This document shows, in pieces, positions 23,490 to 32,728 of a DNA stretch of 64,000 bases. The position numbers and the translations under genes are program-made. Each line of letters starts with the position of its first letter. The first letter of the stretch is position 1. Source of the DNA: an uncultured Mobiluncus sp. (lineage in GTDB: Bacteria > Actinomycetota > Actinomycetes > Actinomycetales > Actinomycetaceae). The notes below the pieces were generated by a model that did not search any database, was not told the origin of the DNA, and saw nothing but the letters and a program-made list of their open reading frames with translations. The DNA lies in the NCBI RefSeq assembly GCF_947254095.1, contig NZ_CAMYBV010000007.1, positions 40,188 through 104,187 of the forward strand, given 5' to 3'.

Positions 23490-23612
23490 GGGTGCTCCTT
23501 CCCGCCCCAAATTTTACCAAAAGTTCAACCCATACAATGCTCCAGCGTGAGTGTTTGGGGCGGCGTTGGCGTATAATCGCTGGAACGCGATTTCGAGCAT
23601 TTGGAGGATTCA

Positions 23613-24260
23613 ATGGAAAAAGCGCAGTTAGCGGCCATGGTTGATCACACTTTGTTAAAGCCGGAGACAACTCGAGCCCAAGTAGAAGCGCTGGTGGCGG
23701 AAGCCGTTGAGTTAGGGACTTATTCCGTCTGTGTTTCCCCCAGCCAGGTGCCGCTCCAGGTCCCTGAGTCTCTCAAACTGTGCGTGGTTTGCGGTTTTCC
23801 CTCCGGCGCTCATGCGACAACTACCAAGGCTGTCGAGGCTCGTGAAGCCGTGGCCGCAGGCGCAGATGAAGTTGACATGGTTGTCAATCTGTCGTGGGTG
23901 AAGGACGGGCGCTGGGACCGGGTGCGCTCCGACATCGCGGCGGTAAAGAAAGAAGTGCCCGCCCCGAAACTGTTGAAAGTCATTATCGAGTCCGCGGCAC
24001 TGACTGATGAGGAAATCGTGAAGTGCTGCCAGGCTGCTCAAGCTGCCGGAGCTGACTATGTGAAAACCTCCACCGGATTCCACCCCGCCGGCGGGGCATC
24101 CACCCACGCGGTAGCATTGATGCGCCAAACCGTGTCAGACACGATGGGAGTGAAAGCCTCGGGAGGAATCCACACCGGAGCCGAAGCCCTCGCGATGGTA
24201 GAGGCCGGGGCCTCACGCTTGGGACTGTCGGGAACCCGCAAAGTCTTGGAGACGCTCTAA
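23613..24260 (+). CDS. deoC: Deoxyribose-phosphate aldolase
   Basis: 215 residues of the DeoC TIM barrel. It splits 2-deoxyribose-5-phosphate into glyceraldehyde-3-phosphate and acetaldehyde. The Schiff-base lysine is Lys151 in [16 protein letters not shown] near the start and Val-Ile-Ile-Glu are also typical. ATG23613 has GGAGG six bases upstream. It is the downstream step of the pathway served by deoA and deoD in the next 5 kb. Confidence 0.93.
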   Translation: MEKAQLAAMVDHTLLKPETTRAQVEALVAEAVELGTYSVCVSPSQVPLQVPESLKLCVVCGFPSGAHATTTKAVEAREAVAAGADEVDMVVNLSWVKDGRWDRVRSDIAAVKKEVPAPKLLKVIIESAALTDEEIVKCCQAAQAAGADYVKTSTGFHPAGGASTHAVALMRQTVSDTMGVKASGGIHTGAEALAMVEAGASRLGLSGTRKVLETL

Positions 24261-24312
24261 CGCGACCATAGAACCTTTTGAAACCGCCCAGTCGAACCCG
24301 CGGACACGCGGC

Positions 24313-26031
24313 TCAGGGCGCGTCAAACCCTAAAACTTCTCTCAAATCCGTTTTGATGGCCGCCAAACGTTGGCGGGCCTGGGCTTTTGCCGTCACAAGG
24401 GTCTGGGTGGTGACTTCGGGTATCACCACTTGCAGGTAGCACTTTAACTTTGGTTCGGTTCCGGAGGGGCGCACCACCACGCGCGATCCGGAAGCCGTGC
24501 CAAAGAACAGCGCGTCCGTAGGCGGCAACTCCCGCAGATAATCCCACCCTGACGGCACGGAGGTGTGCAGCTCATCAGGCATCGAATTGGTTGACAAGTC
24601 ATGGCTAAACACGATGGGTTCCCCACCGAAATCCGTCAAACCGCGAGCCCGCAGACGGCGCATTCCCTCACTAATCAAGCTCACATCCGCCACCCGGAAT
24701 GTCAGCGGTGTGGTGACATAAAGCCCGTGAGCGAGATAAAGCTCATTGAGCTTATCGTCAATAGTTTGGCCCTGCGCCTTCAACATGGCGGCGATTTCGC
24801 ACAGTTTCACCGTGGCGCTGATCCCGTCCTTGTCGCGCACGCTGTCAGGATCGCAGCAATTGCCGATGGCTTCCTCATATCCGAAAATCAGCCCCGGGGT
24901 GCGGGCAATCCACTTAAAACCTGTCAGGGACACCATCGGAGTGACTCCGGCGGCCGCGGCCACCCGGTCCAACAGTTCCCCCGAAACGAGAGAACGAGCC
25001 ACCGTGGCTGACAAACCCCGGCGGCCTTGACACTGGTAATACCCCAGCAAAACCCCCGTTTCGTCCCCACTCAACTGGCGCCAACCCCCTGGTGAGTCCG
25101 GGTCAGGAATCGCCGCCGCGCAACGATCCGCGTCCGGGTCATTGGCGACAATCAAATCCGCGTGTTTTTCGCGAGCCAATGCCATAGCCATATCGAGGGC
25201 CCCGGCCTCTTCCGGGTTGGGGAACGGAATAGTCGGAAAATCCGGGTCGGGTTCACGCTGCGGGGCGACGGGAAACACCTCGCTAAATCCGGCTTGAGCT
25301 AGCACGGCTTCGCAAACATCAGCCCCGACCCCGTGCATCGAAGTCAGCACCAGCCGCAAATCCCGCGGGGAATCGGCGCTAACCAGGCTCGCCGTGCGCT
25401 GAATGTAGCTGGTAAACAAATCCTCGTCAATGAAACCCCACCCCGACTCGGCGCAGGGCACGTCACGTGCCGGCGGGGCAGCCTGAATCTGGGCAAAAAT
25501 CCGCGAATCCCAAGGGGGCACGAGTTGTGCCCGACAACCCGAACCGGTGACGACCCGCCCTCCCAGGTACACCTTGTAACCGTTGTCTTTCGCGGGATTG
25601 TGCGAGGCCGTCACCATCACTCCGGCGTCAGCGTGATACTGGCCCATCGCGTAGGCCAGCAGGGGGGTGGGGCAAATATGGGGCATCAATAGGGCTTTTC
25701 CACCGGCTGCCGTAATCACTCCCGCCGTCGTGCGGGCGAAGTCGGCGGAACGATGTCGACCGTCGAAACCAATCACCACCAGGAAGTCGTCCCCGACGGC
25801 TGCTCGCAGGGCCGCGGCCAGCCCCCAAGTGGCGCGGCGAATCACCGCTGTGTTCATCCGGGCTGGTCCGGGACCCATTTCTCCGCGCAGACCGGCGGTG
25901 CCGAACGCGATTTCTGACTCGAAAGCCGCGGCAAGTTCAGCTTTTGCCGCGGGAGTATCCGTGTCGAGCAGGCGTTGCAGGGCTTCCCGGTCGCGGGGAT
26001 CGGGGTCGTTTTCCAGCCAGTCCATATACAT
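24313..26031 (-). CDS. Phospho-sugar mutase (phosphomannomutase/phosphopentomutase-like)
   Basis: About 572 residues of the alpha-D-phosphohexomutase family. Active-site serine in Thr-Ala-Ser-His-Asn-Pro, metal site Asp-Pro-Asp-Ala-Asp-Arg, sugar loop Gly-Tyr-Glu-Glu-Ala-Ile-Gly, and phosphate loop Arg-Pro-Ser-Gly-Thr-Glu-Pro-Lys. In this position between deoC and deoA it probably interconverts (deoxy)ribose-1- and -5-phosphates or hexose phosphates; the PgcA/Pgm2 subgroup can do both. Start choice: ATG26031 has GGAGGGGG about 10 bases upstream; ATG26064 is possible. The frame extends to 26178 without a site. Confidence 0.88.
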   Translation of the reverse strand: MYMDWLENDPDPRDREALQRLLDTDTPAAKAELAAAFESEIAFGTAGLRGEMGPGPARMNTAVIRRATWGLAAALRAAVGDDFLVVIGFDGRHRSADFARTTAGVITAAGGKALLMPHICPTPLLAYAMGQYHADAGVMVTASHNPAKDNGYKVYLGGRVVTGSGCRAQLVPPWDSRIFAQIQAAPPARDVPCAESGWGFIDEDLFTSYIQRTASLVSADSPRDLRLVLTSMHGVGADVCEAVLAQAGFSEVFPVAPQREPDPDFPTIPFPNPEEAGALDMAMALAREKHADLIVANDPDADRCAAAIPDPDSPGGWRQLSGDETGVLLGYYQCQGRRGLSATVARSLVSGELLDRVAAAAGVTPMVSLTGFKWIARTPGLIFGYEEAIGNCCDPDSVRDKDGISATVKLCEIAAMLKAQGQTIDDKLNELYLAHGLYVTTPLTFRVADVSLISEGMRRLRARGLTDFGGEPIVFSHDLSTNSMPDELHTSVPSGWDYLRELPPTDALFFGTASGSRVVVRPSGTEPKLKCYLQVVIPEVTTQTLVTAKAQARQRLAAIKTDLREVLGFDAP

Positions 26032-26325
26032 CTGCCGGTCCCCCTCCGAGCGAGCTTTTTCCATGTTATGTTCTGAAATCCAAGGATATCCCCGAAATGC
26101 AGAAATTAACTCGTGGTCCGTGTTCGCTAAAACCGGTCGAGGAACAGAATCCCTCCCCCGAAACGCCTCCGAAAACACCGGAATCTGGGTAAATTACTAG
26201 CCGATGAATCTGGCTGGTCTGGGCAGTTGACGCCGTTCATACTCGGTCGTTAGGGGCGTGTTCAGGAAAACTTGGCTGGAATCTTTGGGCCGGAATTTTG
26301 AGCCAAAGCCCCGGAAAGGAAAATC

Positions 26326-27612
26326 ATGGTGGAACCCTTTGACGCTGTCGATGTGATTCGGACCAAACGCGATGGTCAGGAGCTATCTACCGCTCAGATT
26401 CAGTGGGTCATCGAGGCCTACACCCGCGACTGGGTTACCAGCGAACAGATGGCGGCCCTGGCGATGGCGGTGTTCCTCAAGGGCATGAACCAGCGCGAAA
26501 TCTTCGACTGGACCCAAGCGATGATTGACTCCGGGCAACGCCTGGATTTTGGCTCCCTGCCGCGTCCCACCGCGGATAAACATTCCACCGGCGGGGTAGG
26601 GGACAAGATCACCCTACCGCTAGCGCCGCTGGTGGCGAGTTTCGGGGTGGCCGTACCGCAGCTTTCCGGGCGTGGCTTGGGACACACGGGCGGCACTTTG
26701 GACAAGCTGGAGGCTATTCCTGGCTGGCAGGCCGAGCTGAGCAATGAGCGGATTACCGAGATTCTGGCAACCGGCTGCGGGGCGGTCGTGTGTGCGGCCG
26801 GGGCGGGGCTGGCTCCCGCCGACCGGAAACTCTATGCGTTGCGGGACGTGACCAGCACAGTTGATTGTGTCCCGCTGATTGCCTCCTCGATTATGTCAAA
26901 GAAGATTGCGGAAGGCTCCGCCGCCCTGGTGTTGGATGTCAAGGTCGGTTCCGGGGCTTTCATGAAAGAGCTATCTCAAGCCCGCGAGCTGGCGCAAACC
27001 ATGGTGGCTTTGGGTAAAGATGCCGGCACCCACACGGTGGCCCTGCTCACCGATATGTCCACTCCACTAGGCCGGGAAGTCGGCAATGCGGGGGAAGTCG
27101 CCGAAGCGGTGGAAGTCCTGGCAGGCGGGGGTCCCGCCGACGTGGTGGAGCTCACGGTCGCTTTGGCGCGAGAAATGTTGACGGCCGCGGGGCGGCCCGA
27201 TGCCGATCCGGGCGCGGCTTTGGCTTCGGGTGCCGCGATGGACACCTGGCGGGAAATGATTCGGTCCCAGGGCGGGGACCCCGACGCACCTCTGGCTTCG
27301 GCTCGGGAACACTGCGAAGTAAAGGCGGAGCGCAGCGGTGTACTGAGCCGCCTGGACGCACTGGCTGTCGGGGTGGCTTCGTGGCGTACCGGTGCCGGGC
27401 GAGCCCGTCCGGGCGAGGCAGTGTCCTTGGGGGCGGGAATAACCCTGCACGCCAAACTGGGCGACCGGGTACAGGCAGGTCAAACCCTGTTTACCCTGCA
27501 CGCAGATGAACCGCAGCGCTTCGAGCGGGCGCTGGCAGCGCTACAGGGCGGCTGGGAAATCTCGGACACCTTTGCCGGGGCAGGGCCCTTGATTATTGAC
27601 CGGATTGCCTAG
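26326..27612 (+). CDS. deoA: Thymidine phosphorylase
   Basis: 428 residues of nucleoside phosphorylase class II. The conserved Lys-His-Ser-Thr-Gly-Gly-Val-Gly-Asp-Lys phosphate-binding motif and a Lys-Met/Val-Gly-Ser-Gly-Ala-Phe-Met-Lys segment are present. It releases thymine or uracil and forms deoxyribose-1-phosphate. GGAAAGGAAA precedes ATG26326. Divergent from the mutase and convergent with deoD, so each gene has its own promoter. Confidence 0.93.
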   Translation: MVEPFDAVDVIRTKRDGQELSTAQIQWVIEAYTRDWVTSEQMAALAMAVFLKGMNQREIFDWTQAMIDSGQRLDFGSLPRPTADKHSTGGVGDKITLPLAPLVASFGVAVPQLSGRGLGHTGGTLDKLEAIPGWQAELSNERITEILATGCGAVVCAAGAGLAPADRKLYALRDVTSTVDCVPLIASSIMSKKIAEGSAALVLDVKVGSGAFMKELSQARELAQTMVALGKDAGTHTVALLTDMSTPLGREVGNAGEVAEAVEVLAGGGPADVVELTVALAREMLTAAGRPDADPGAALASGAAMDTWREMIRSQGGDPDAPLASAREHCEVKAERSGVLSRLDALAVGVASWRTGAGRARPGEAVSLGAGITLHAKLGDRVQAGQTLFTLHADEPQRFERALAALQGGWEISDTFAGAGPLIIDRIA

Positions 27613-27672
27613 GGCGTTCCGTTAGTTTTAGAAAGTTCTGCCAGTTCAGAAGGCCGTCAGTGCGGCGGGTCT

Positions 27673-28395
27673 TTAGCACAGGGCGGCCGCGGTGGCCAGA
27701 GCCAGCGTGTTGGCGAACTTCGTTTCGCGTTGCTCCGGGGTCATGTCCTGAGAATGGTCTAGCAGACTATCCGAGACGGTCAGCACCGTCAGGGCCTCAC
27801 GACCAAATTCGGCAGCAACTCCATAGAGAGCGGCGGTTTCCATCTCGAGGGCGAGGGTGCCGTAGGCGCGCAAGCGTTCCAGCAAACCCGGAACCTTGAA
27901 ATAGAAATGATCCTCAGAGAACACAGTCCCGACATGGACCCGGTCGCGGTCAGCCTCGGGCAGTTCGTCAACCGCTTTCATGGCGGCCGAAAGCAAGGAC
28001 CACGAAGCACACGGAGCAAAGGTAATCTCGGGAAAACGCGCCACGTTGATGTGAGAGTCAGTGTGGGCGCTCATCGCCACCACCGTGTCGCCGACCCCGG
28101 CTTGGGCAGAGATAGAACCGCAGGTACCCACCCGAATAATGCGCTTCACATCAAAAAACTTGAACAGTTCCGTGGCATAGATAGTCAGAGAGGGCTGACC
28201 CATTCCCGACCCCATCACCGACAGCGGTTTGCCCTGATAAGTGCCGGTGAAGCCCAGCATGGAACGCACGTCGGTGACCAATTTGGCGTCACTCATCAGG
28301 GTATGGGCGATTTTTTCGGCTCGTTTCGGGTCGCCTGGCATTAATACGGCGGGAGCGAAATCCCCGGGCTCGGCAGCGATATGAGGGGTAGACAT
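27673..28395 (-). CDS. deoD: Purine-nucleoside phosphorylase, DeoD type
   Basis: 240 residues. Pro-Gly-Asp-Pro-Lys-Arg-Ala near the N-terminus, Gly-Ser-Gly-Met-Gly-Gln-Pro-Ser phosphate/ribose segment and Glu-Met-Glu-Thr-Ala-Ala sugar-binding motif define the hexameric DeoD type. It cleaves purine (deoxy)nucleosides. AGGAGG-like sequence (ccaggaggttcc on minus) precedes the start. Completes the local nucleoside catabolic set. Confidence 0.92.
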   Translation of the reverse strand: MSTPHIAAEPGDFAPAVLMPGDPKRAEKIAHTLMSDAKLVTDVRSMLGFTGTYQGKPLSVMGSGMGQPSLTIYATELFKFFDVKRIIRVGTCGSISAQAGVGDTVVAMSAHTDSHINVARFPEITFAPCASWSLLSAAMKAVDELPEADRDRVHVGTVFSEDHFYFKVPGLLERLRAYGTLALEMETAALYGVAAEFGREALTVLTVSDSLLDHSQDMTPEQRETKFANTLALATAAALC

Positions 28396-28548
28396 GGAAC
28401 CTCCTGGTTGGGAATCAATCTGCAGTCAAAATTTTAATAGCTCTACGCTCTCGTCAGGGCAGATTGAAACCGTTAGGGCGGCACCTATGGGTATTCCAGC
28501 CTGTAAGTGAGCTCACTTTCGACTCGGATACTGCGATAGGGTGGAATC

Positions 28549-29880
28549 GTGAGTGACACCGAAATACCCAAAAGTGAGACGAAAGATGAACCCGTAGTCT
28601 ATGGTCATTGGCTACCTGAAGTCCCTCGCTGGAACTGGTGGAAACAATTTTGGACGCGATTTTGGGCGATTCCCCTGGCTCTCAGCGCCGCGGCAATAGT
28701 GGCTGGTTTGGTCATTCCCCAAATCGATAGGGCGGTGGGTCAGTCCCTACCTTTCCTGTTCGAGGGCGGTCCCGATGGGGCTCGTAGCGTGCTCACCACT
28801 ATCAGCAGCGCCATGATTTCGGTCACTGGCCTGGTGTTTTCCGTCACTATGGTGATTTTGCAACTGGCGTCCAATCAGTTCACCCCGCGTATTCTGGAAT
28901 CTTTCCTGGAAGAACGCATTACACAGACCACTCTCGGGGTTTTTGCTGGAACGTTCCTTTATGCGCTGACGGTGTTGCGCTGTGTACACAGTGAAACTGA
29001 TACGGATGCCGGGTTCGTTCCCCAGATCGCCACCAGCTTGGCTTTCCTGTTGGTTATTGTCAGCGTGGGATTTTTCCTCGCTTTCATTCACCACATCACC
29101 ACCTCTATCCGGGTCACAAACGTAATCCGAGATCTGTCGCGACGCACTATTGACACCATGGACTGCATGATTCCGGGAGGCTCAACGATCCAGCCTCGCC
29201 AGGGCGCTCGGGAATGGAACCCCCCGCGCGACGGTGCTGTCACCCCGATTGTGTTGGAGCAGGCTGACGACCGTCTCAGCGACATCGACTACCCCTACCT
29301 GGTGAAACTAGCTGAAACGCTTGACACCACCATTGAACTAACCACGCAAGTTGGTTCCTATCTCGGAGCTGGCACCCAGGTCGGCGTGGTTTATGCCGAC
29401 GTTGATGAGGCTGTACTGACAAAAATCCAAAAAGGCCTGGTTCTCTCCCCGCAGCGTTCCCTGCGCCAAGACATCGGCTTTGGCATCCGCCAGCTTGTCG
29501 ACATTGCCAGCCGGGCCCTGTCTCCGGGCATCAACGACCCCCTAACCGCGGTGGAAGCCATCAACGCCCTGCACACCATCTTGATAAGGGCGGTAACCCG
29601 ACAGACTCCGGTACCTTATGTGACTGACGAAGCGGGTACGATCCGTCTGGTTTACCGTCCACAAACTGCCGATGAGCTGCTGGAACTGGCGGTCACTGAG
29701 ATTGCGGTGTGGGGAGCGGGAGCGGTCATCGTTCCCGAGCAGCTGCGCCGTATGCTGGAAATCCTGCACGGCGTGGCACGTGAGGAATATCGGGACACCC
29801 TCAACCGGATGACGGAACTGGTCAATGAACTTGACGAAACTCCAGGTCATGCCCGCGCCACCAATCCGGCAGAGAAATAG
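28549..29880 (+). CDS. DUF2254 integral membrane protein
   Basis: 443 residues. Four hydrophobic helices lie in the first 190 residues, followed by a cytoplasmic domain with Ser-Pro-Gly-Ile-Asn-Asp-Pro and Ala-Ile-Asn-Ala-Leu motifs that mark DUF2254. Function is unknown. GTG28549 follows AGGGTGG. It may share a transcript with the FKBP gene 42 bases downstream, which has a similar leader. Confidence 0.85.
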   Translation: MSDTEIPKSETKDEPVVYGHWLPEVPRWNWWKQFWTRFWAIPLALSAAAIVAGLVIPQIDRAVGQSLPFLFEGGPDGARSVLTTISSAMISVTGLVFSVTMVILQLASNQFTPRILESFLEERITQTTLGVFAGTFLYALTVLRCVHSETDTDAGFVPQIATSLAFLLVIVSVGFFLAFIHHITTSIRVTNVIRDLSRRTIDTMDCMIPGGSTIQPRQGAREWNPPRDGAVTPIVLEQADDRLSDIDYPYLVKLAETLDTTIELTTQVGSYLGAGTQVGVVYADVDEAVLTKIQKGLVLSPQRSLRQDIGFGIRQLVDIASRALSPGINDPLTAVEAINALHTILIRAVTRQTPVPYVTDEAGTIRLVYRPQTADELLELAVTEIAVWGAGAVIVPEQLRRMLEILHGVAREEYRDTLNRMTELVNELDETPGHARATNPAEK

Positions 29881-29922
29881 CTACTTTTCGACCAACAGCT
29901 GTGGGTCGGGTAGGGTGGAATC

Positions 29923-30504
29923 ATGACTGTGAAAATTGTTCCTAAACTGTTACTCCTCACTGGCGCTGCGGCGCTGACCTTGAGCTTGAGCGCCTGCTCG
30001 ACCCAGGCCAAAGACCAGGCCGCCAGCCAGAGCCCGGCCGCGTCCAACTCCGCCACCCCCACTCCTGAAGAACCCAAGTCCACCCCTGCTGCCGTCGTCG
30101 AGGGCGACCGCCCCCAGGTGGTCGGTTCCGGAGCCGAGACCGCGGTAGGGTTCCCTCAGGATATGCCCGCCCCGGACCAAAACACGGCGTGGGTCGTCCA
30201 AGAGGGGACGGGCGCGGTGGTCAGTGAGACCGACACCGTCACCGCTAACTACGTGGGTCAAGTGTGGGGCCAAGGGGCTATCTTTGATTCTTCCTTTGCT
30301 CGTGGGGAAGCTGCATCTTTCAGCTTGCAGCATGTGATTGCCGGCTGGACTCAGGGGTTAGCCGGGCAAAAGGTCGGGGCGAAAGTTATCCTCGGGATTC
30401 CTTCTGAGATGGCTTATGGTCAGGAAGGCCGTCCGCCGGCGATTCCGCCAAACTCGCCTTTGGCTTTTTATGTGGAAATCGTTGACGCCCAACCCGCTTC
30501 TTAG
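29923..30504 (+). CDS. FKBP-type peptidyl-prolyl isomerase lipoprotein
   Basis: 193 residues. Lipoprotein signal ending Leu-Ser-Ala-Cys, a Pro/Thr/Ala-rich linker to about residue 65, then one FKBP domain with Val-Thr-Ala-Asn-Tyr-Val-Gly, Phe-Asp-Ser-Ser-Phe, Val-Ile-Ala-Gly-Trp and Ile-Pro-Pro-Asn-Ser-Pro-Leu. It should catalyse proline isomerisation in exported proteins. It lies 18 bases upstream of dcd. Confidence 0.9.
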   Translation: MTVKIVPKLLLLTGAAALTLSLSACSTQAKDQAASQSPAASNSATPTPEEPKSTPAAVVEGDRPQVVGSGAETAVGFPQDMPAPDQNTAWVVQEGTGAVVSETDTVTANYVGQVWGQGAIFDSSFARGEAASFSLQHVIAGWTQGLAGQKVGAKVILGIPSEMAYGQEGRPPAIPPNSPLAFYVEIVDAQPAS

Positions 30505-30522
30505 AGGCGATAGCATGGTGCC

Positions 30523-31143
30523 ATGCTGATTTCTGACCGTGATATTCGTGCTCTGGTAGCCCAAGGCAAAGTCGTGCTGGATCCCTGGGATCCTGACGCG
30601 GTACAGCCCGCCTCGGTGGACATTCGCCTGGACCGATACTTTCGCCTGTTCGATAACCACAAATACGGCTTAATCGATCCGTCGAAAGAGCAAACTGAGC
30701 TGACGCGCCTGGTGGATACCGGTGACAAACCGCTCATCTTGCACCCGGGCGAGTTCGTGTTGGGCTCCACCTTTGAACACGTGACCCTGCCCGATGACGT
30801 CGCGGCGCGCTTGGAAGGCAAATCCTCGCTGGGACGCTTGGGCCTCTTGACTCACTCGACCGCGGGATTCATCGACCCGGGCTTTACCGGGCATATCACC
30901 TTGGAACTGTCCAACACGGCGACCATGCCGATTGCCCTGTACCCGGGCATGAAAATCGGTCAGCTGTGTTTCTTCCAGATGTCCTCCCCGTCCGAGGCTC
31001 CCTACGGCTCCGGCGCGAAAGGCTCCCGCTACCAGGGTCAGCGCGGCCCTACCGCCTCGCGTTCTTACCTGAACTTCAGTCGGGTGGAGGTCCCGGAAGG
31101 GCGCGGGATTGTGGCTGTACCACACCCCGACCTGGGGCTGTGA
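30523..31143 (+). CDS. dcd: dCTP deaminase (possibly bifunctional, dUMP-forming)
   Basis: 206 residues. [16 protein letters not shown] and the catalytic Glu in Ile-Thr-Leu-Glu-Leu-Ser are visible. Actinobacterial Dcd proteins of this type often both deaminate dCTP and split off pyrophosphate. Supplies dUMP for thymidylate synthesis. AGAGGCGA precedes the ATG. Confidence 0.92.
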   Translation: MLISDRDIRALVAQGKVVLDPWDPDAVQPASVDIRLDRYFRLFDNHKYGLIDPSKEQTELTRLVDTGDKPLILHPGEFVLGSTFEHVTLPDDVAARLEGKSSLGRLGLLTHSTAGFIDPGFTGHITLELSNTATMPIALYPGMKIGQLCFFQMSSPSEAPYGSGAKGSRYQGQRGPTASRSYLNFSRVEVPEGRGIVAVPHPDLGL

Positions 31144-31276
31144 ACCGCTTTCTCCCGTCGCGGGCGCGGTGGACAAACGCCGCGAACGCGCTTGCACCCC
31201 GCGATCCAGACGTGCCACCCCCGGCAGCGCAGCCTCGGTAACGGCCCCCAGACCAGACTTAGGAAGGAAGAAAATC

Positions 31277-32314
31277 ATGTTGTCACCGGCCAATCGCCAC
31301 GATTCTCTGGATTTGCACGCCGCCGAGCCTTTTCACCTGCTGGCGGTCGCCGACGACGTGCAGCCCGAAGAAATCGACATTCTGGCCGGGCAAATCTGGA
31401 CCGGGTGTTCTCGCCTGGGGCCGGGGCTTTTAGAGCTTGAGAAAGAGGCGTATCTGACCGGTCCTTGGGATTTGACGCCGGAGGCGATTGTGGGATTGGG
31501 GCTGCCCAGCCGCCTGAAGTTCGCGTATTTGGCGGGGGTTCCTGCTTTGCGCGGGAAACCGGTGCCGCAGTGGCTGCAGGACCGCGACCCCTTGTGGGAC
31601 GCGTTTCGAGAAGGTGGCCCAGAAGGGTTGGAACTCGAAGTTTTGCAAGGGCTGCGGCGCATGGCGCGGCGTTTGGCTGGCGCCTTGCGGTTCTCGACCG
31701 GGCCCATCATCGTGCCGGATCCGGATTCCGCGGTGAGCTTGCGGGTCTTGTCTGAAATTTGGTTGGAGCCCGCGGCCTGCCTCCAGGTGGTGCAGCGAGC
31801 CTTGCCTATCGCGACCCTGCTGATGGGAAACGAAACCGAACAGACACAGCGCAGCTCGGGACCTAAAACACCTCAACTGACCACCCCCGAGGAGCGCGCC
31901 AACTATGACCCCGACGGCTTGCGCTCCCGCATCCAATCCGGAGTCAGCCCGGACGAGCGCGCGTGGCTACACGCGGAAGCGGAAGCCTACGACGAGGCTG
32001 CCATGTCCATGCCCATGATGGTCGACGCTTACGCCATCGCTGCTGACGTGACCCAAAAATCAGCTGTTCACGTGGTTGTGCAGGGGGAAACCGCTATCCC
32101 TCCGGCCTTGGGACACGCCGAAGATGGCTGCGTGAGCTACGCCATTTCCTGGATAGCCCCGGAAATCACCATCACTGAGGAAAGTAAACTGAAACGCGCA
32201 ATGCGCTTGGACCGGCTGACCGTCATTGATGCCATAGAAGCCGTGGCCAGGGAGCTGGCCGAAGCGACTCACGGGGTCGTCATTGACCAGGACGATTTTG
32301 TCGTTTCCCTCTGA
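31277..32314 (+). CDS. Conserved protein of unknown function
   Basis: 346 residues, soluble, no signal peptide or membrane helix. Rich in Leu, Glu and Pro, with a central low-complexity linker (about residues 190-215) between an N-terminal helical half and a C-terminal alpha/beta half. No motif is recognised. ATG31277 has AGGAAGGAAG 7 bases upstream; the frame is open from 31109 but overlaps the end of dcd without a site. Probably follows dcd on one transcript. Confidence 0.65.
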   Translation: MLSPANRHDSLDLHAAEPFHLLAVADDVQPEEIDILAGQIWTGCSRLGPGLLELEKEAYLTGPWDLTPEAIVGLGLPSRLKFAYLAGVPALRGKPVPQWLQDRDPLWDAFREGGPEGLELEVLQGLRRMARRLAGALRFSTGPIIVPDPDSAVSLRVLSEIWLEPAACLQVVQRALPIATLLMGNETEQTQRSSGPKTPQLTTPEERANYDPDGLRSRIQSGVSPDERAWLHAEAEAYDEAAMSMPMMVDAYAIAADVTQKSAVHVVVQGETAIPPALGHAEDGCVSYAISWIAPEITITEESKLKRAMRLDRLTVIDAIEAVARELAEATHGVVIDQDDFVVSL

Positions 32315-32338
32315 GTCCGAACCCGAACTTTGGCGCCC

Positions 32339-32602
32339 CTAGACGCGTTCGATGCCGGCTTCGCTGTGCTTGTTTATCCACCACTGACTGGCGGTACGCA
32401 CGGTAAAACGCCTGATAATGGCTAACAAAACCCCGGAAAGAACCGCGAAAACGATGGCTTGAGCCAACCCGACCTCGATGTCGTCCTCCTTGGGAGGATT
32501 GGCTCCGGTGGCGATCCTCCATCCCAGCCTGACGATGTTGTCGCTGACCAGACCGGCCGCGGCCACAGCCGCCACATTCACAACTTTTTGTCCGATGTCC
32601 AC
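32339..32602 (-). CDS. DUF4235 small membrane protein
   Basis: 87 residues with two hydrophobic helices and the Gly-Trp-Arg-Ile-Ala-Thr-Gly plus Pro-Pro-Lys-Glu-Asp-Asp elements seen in DUF4235 proteins of actinobacteria. Function unknown. Converges with the previous gene. Confidence 0.75.
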   Translation of the reverse strand: MDIGQKVVNVAAVAAAGLVSDNIVRLGWRIATGANPPKEDDIEVGLAQAIVFAVLSGVLLAIIRRFTVRTASQWWINKHSEAGIERV

Positions 32603-32728
32603 GTTTTCTCCTTAAATCCTTGTCAGGTTTACGCCAAACAACAGCGTCCCCTCCATGTTATCGGGTCAGGCCTCGGTTCGGTCGAGAGTACCGCCGCGGG
32701 TTTTGCCGATGCGCTCGCGCGGGGCGAG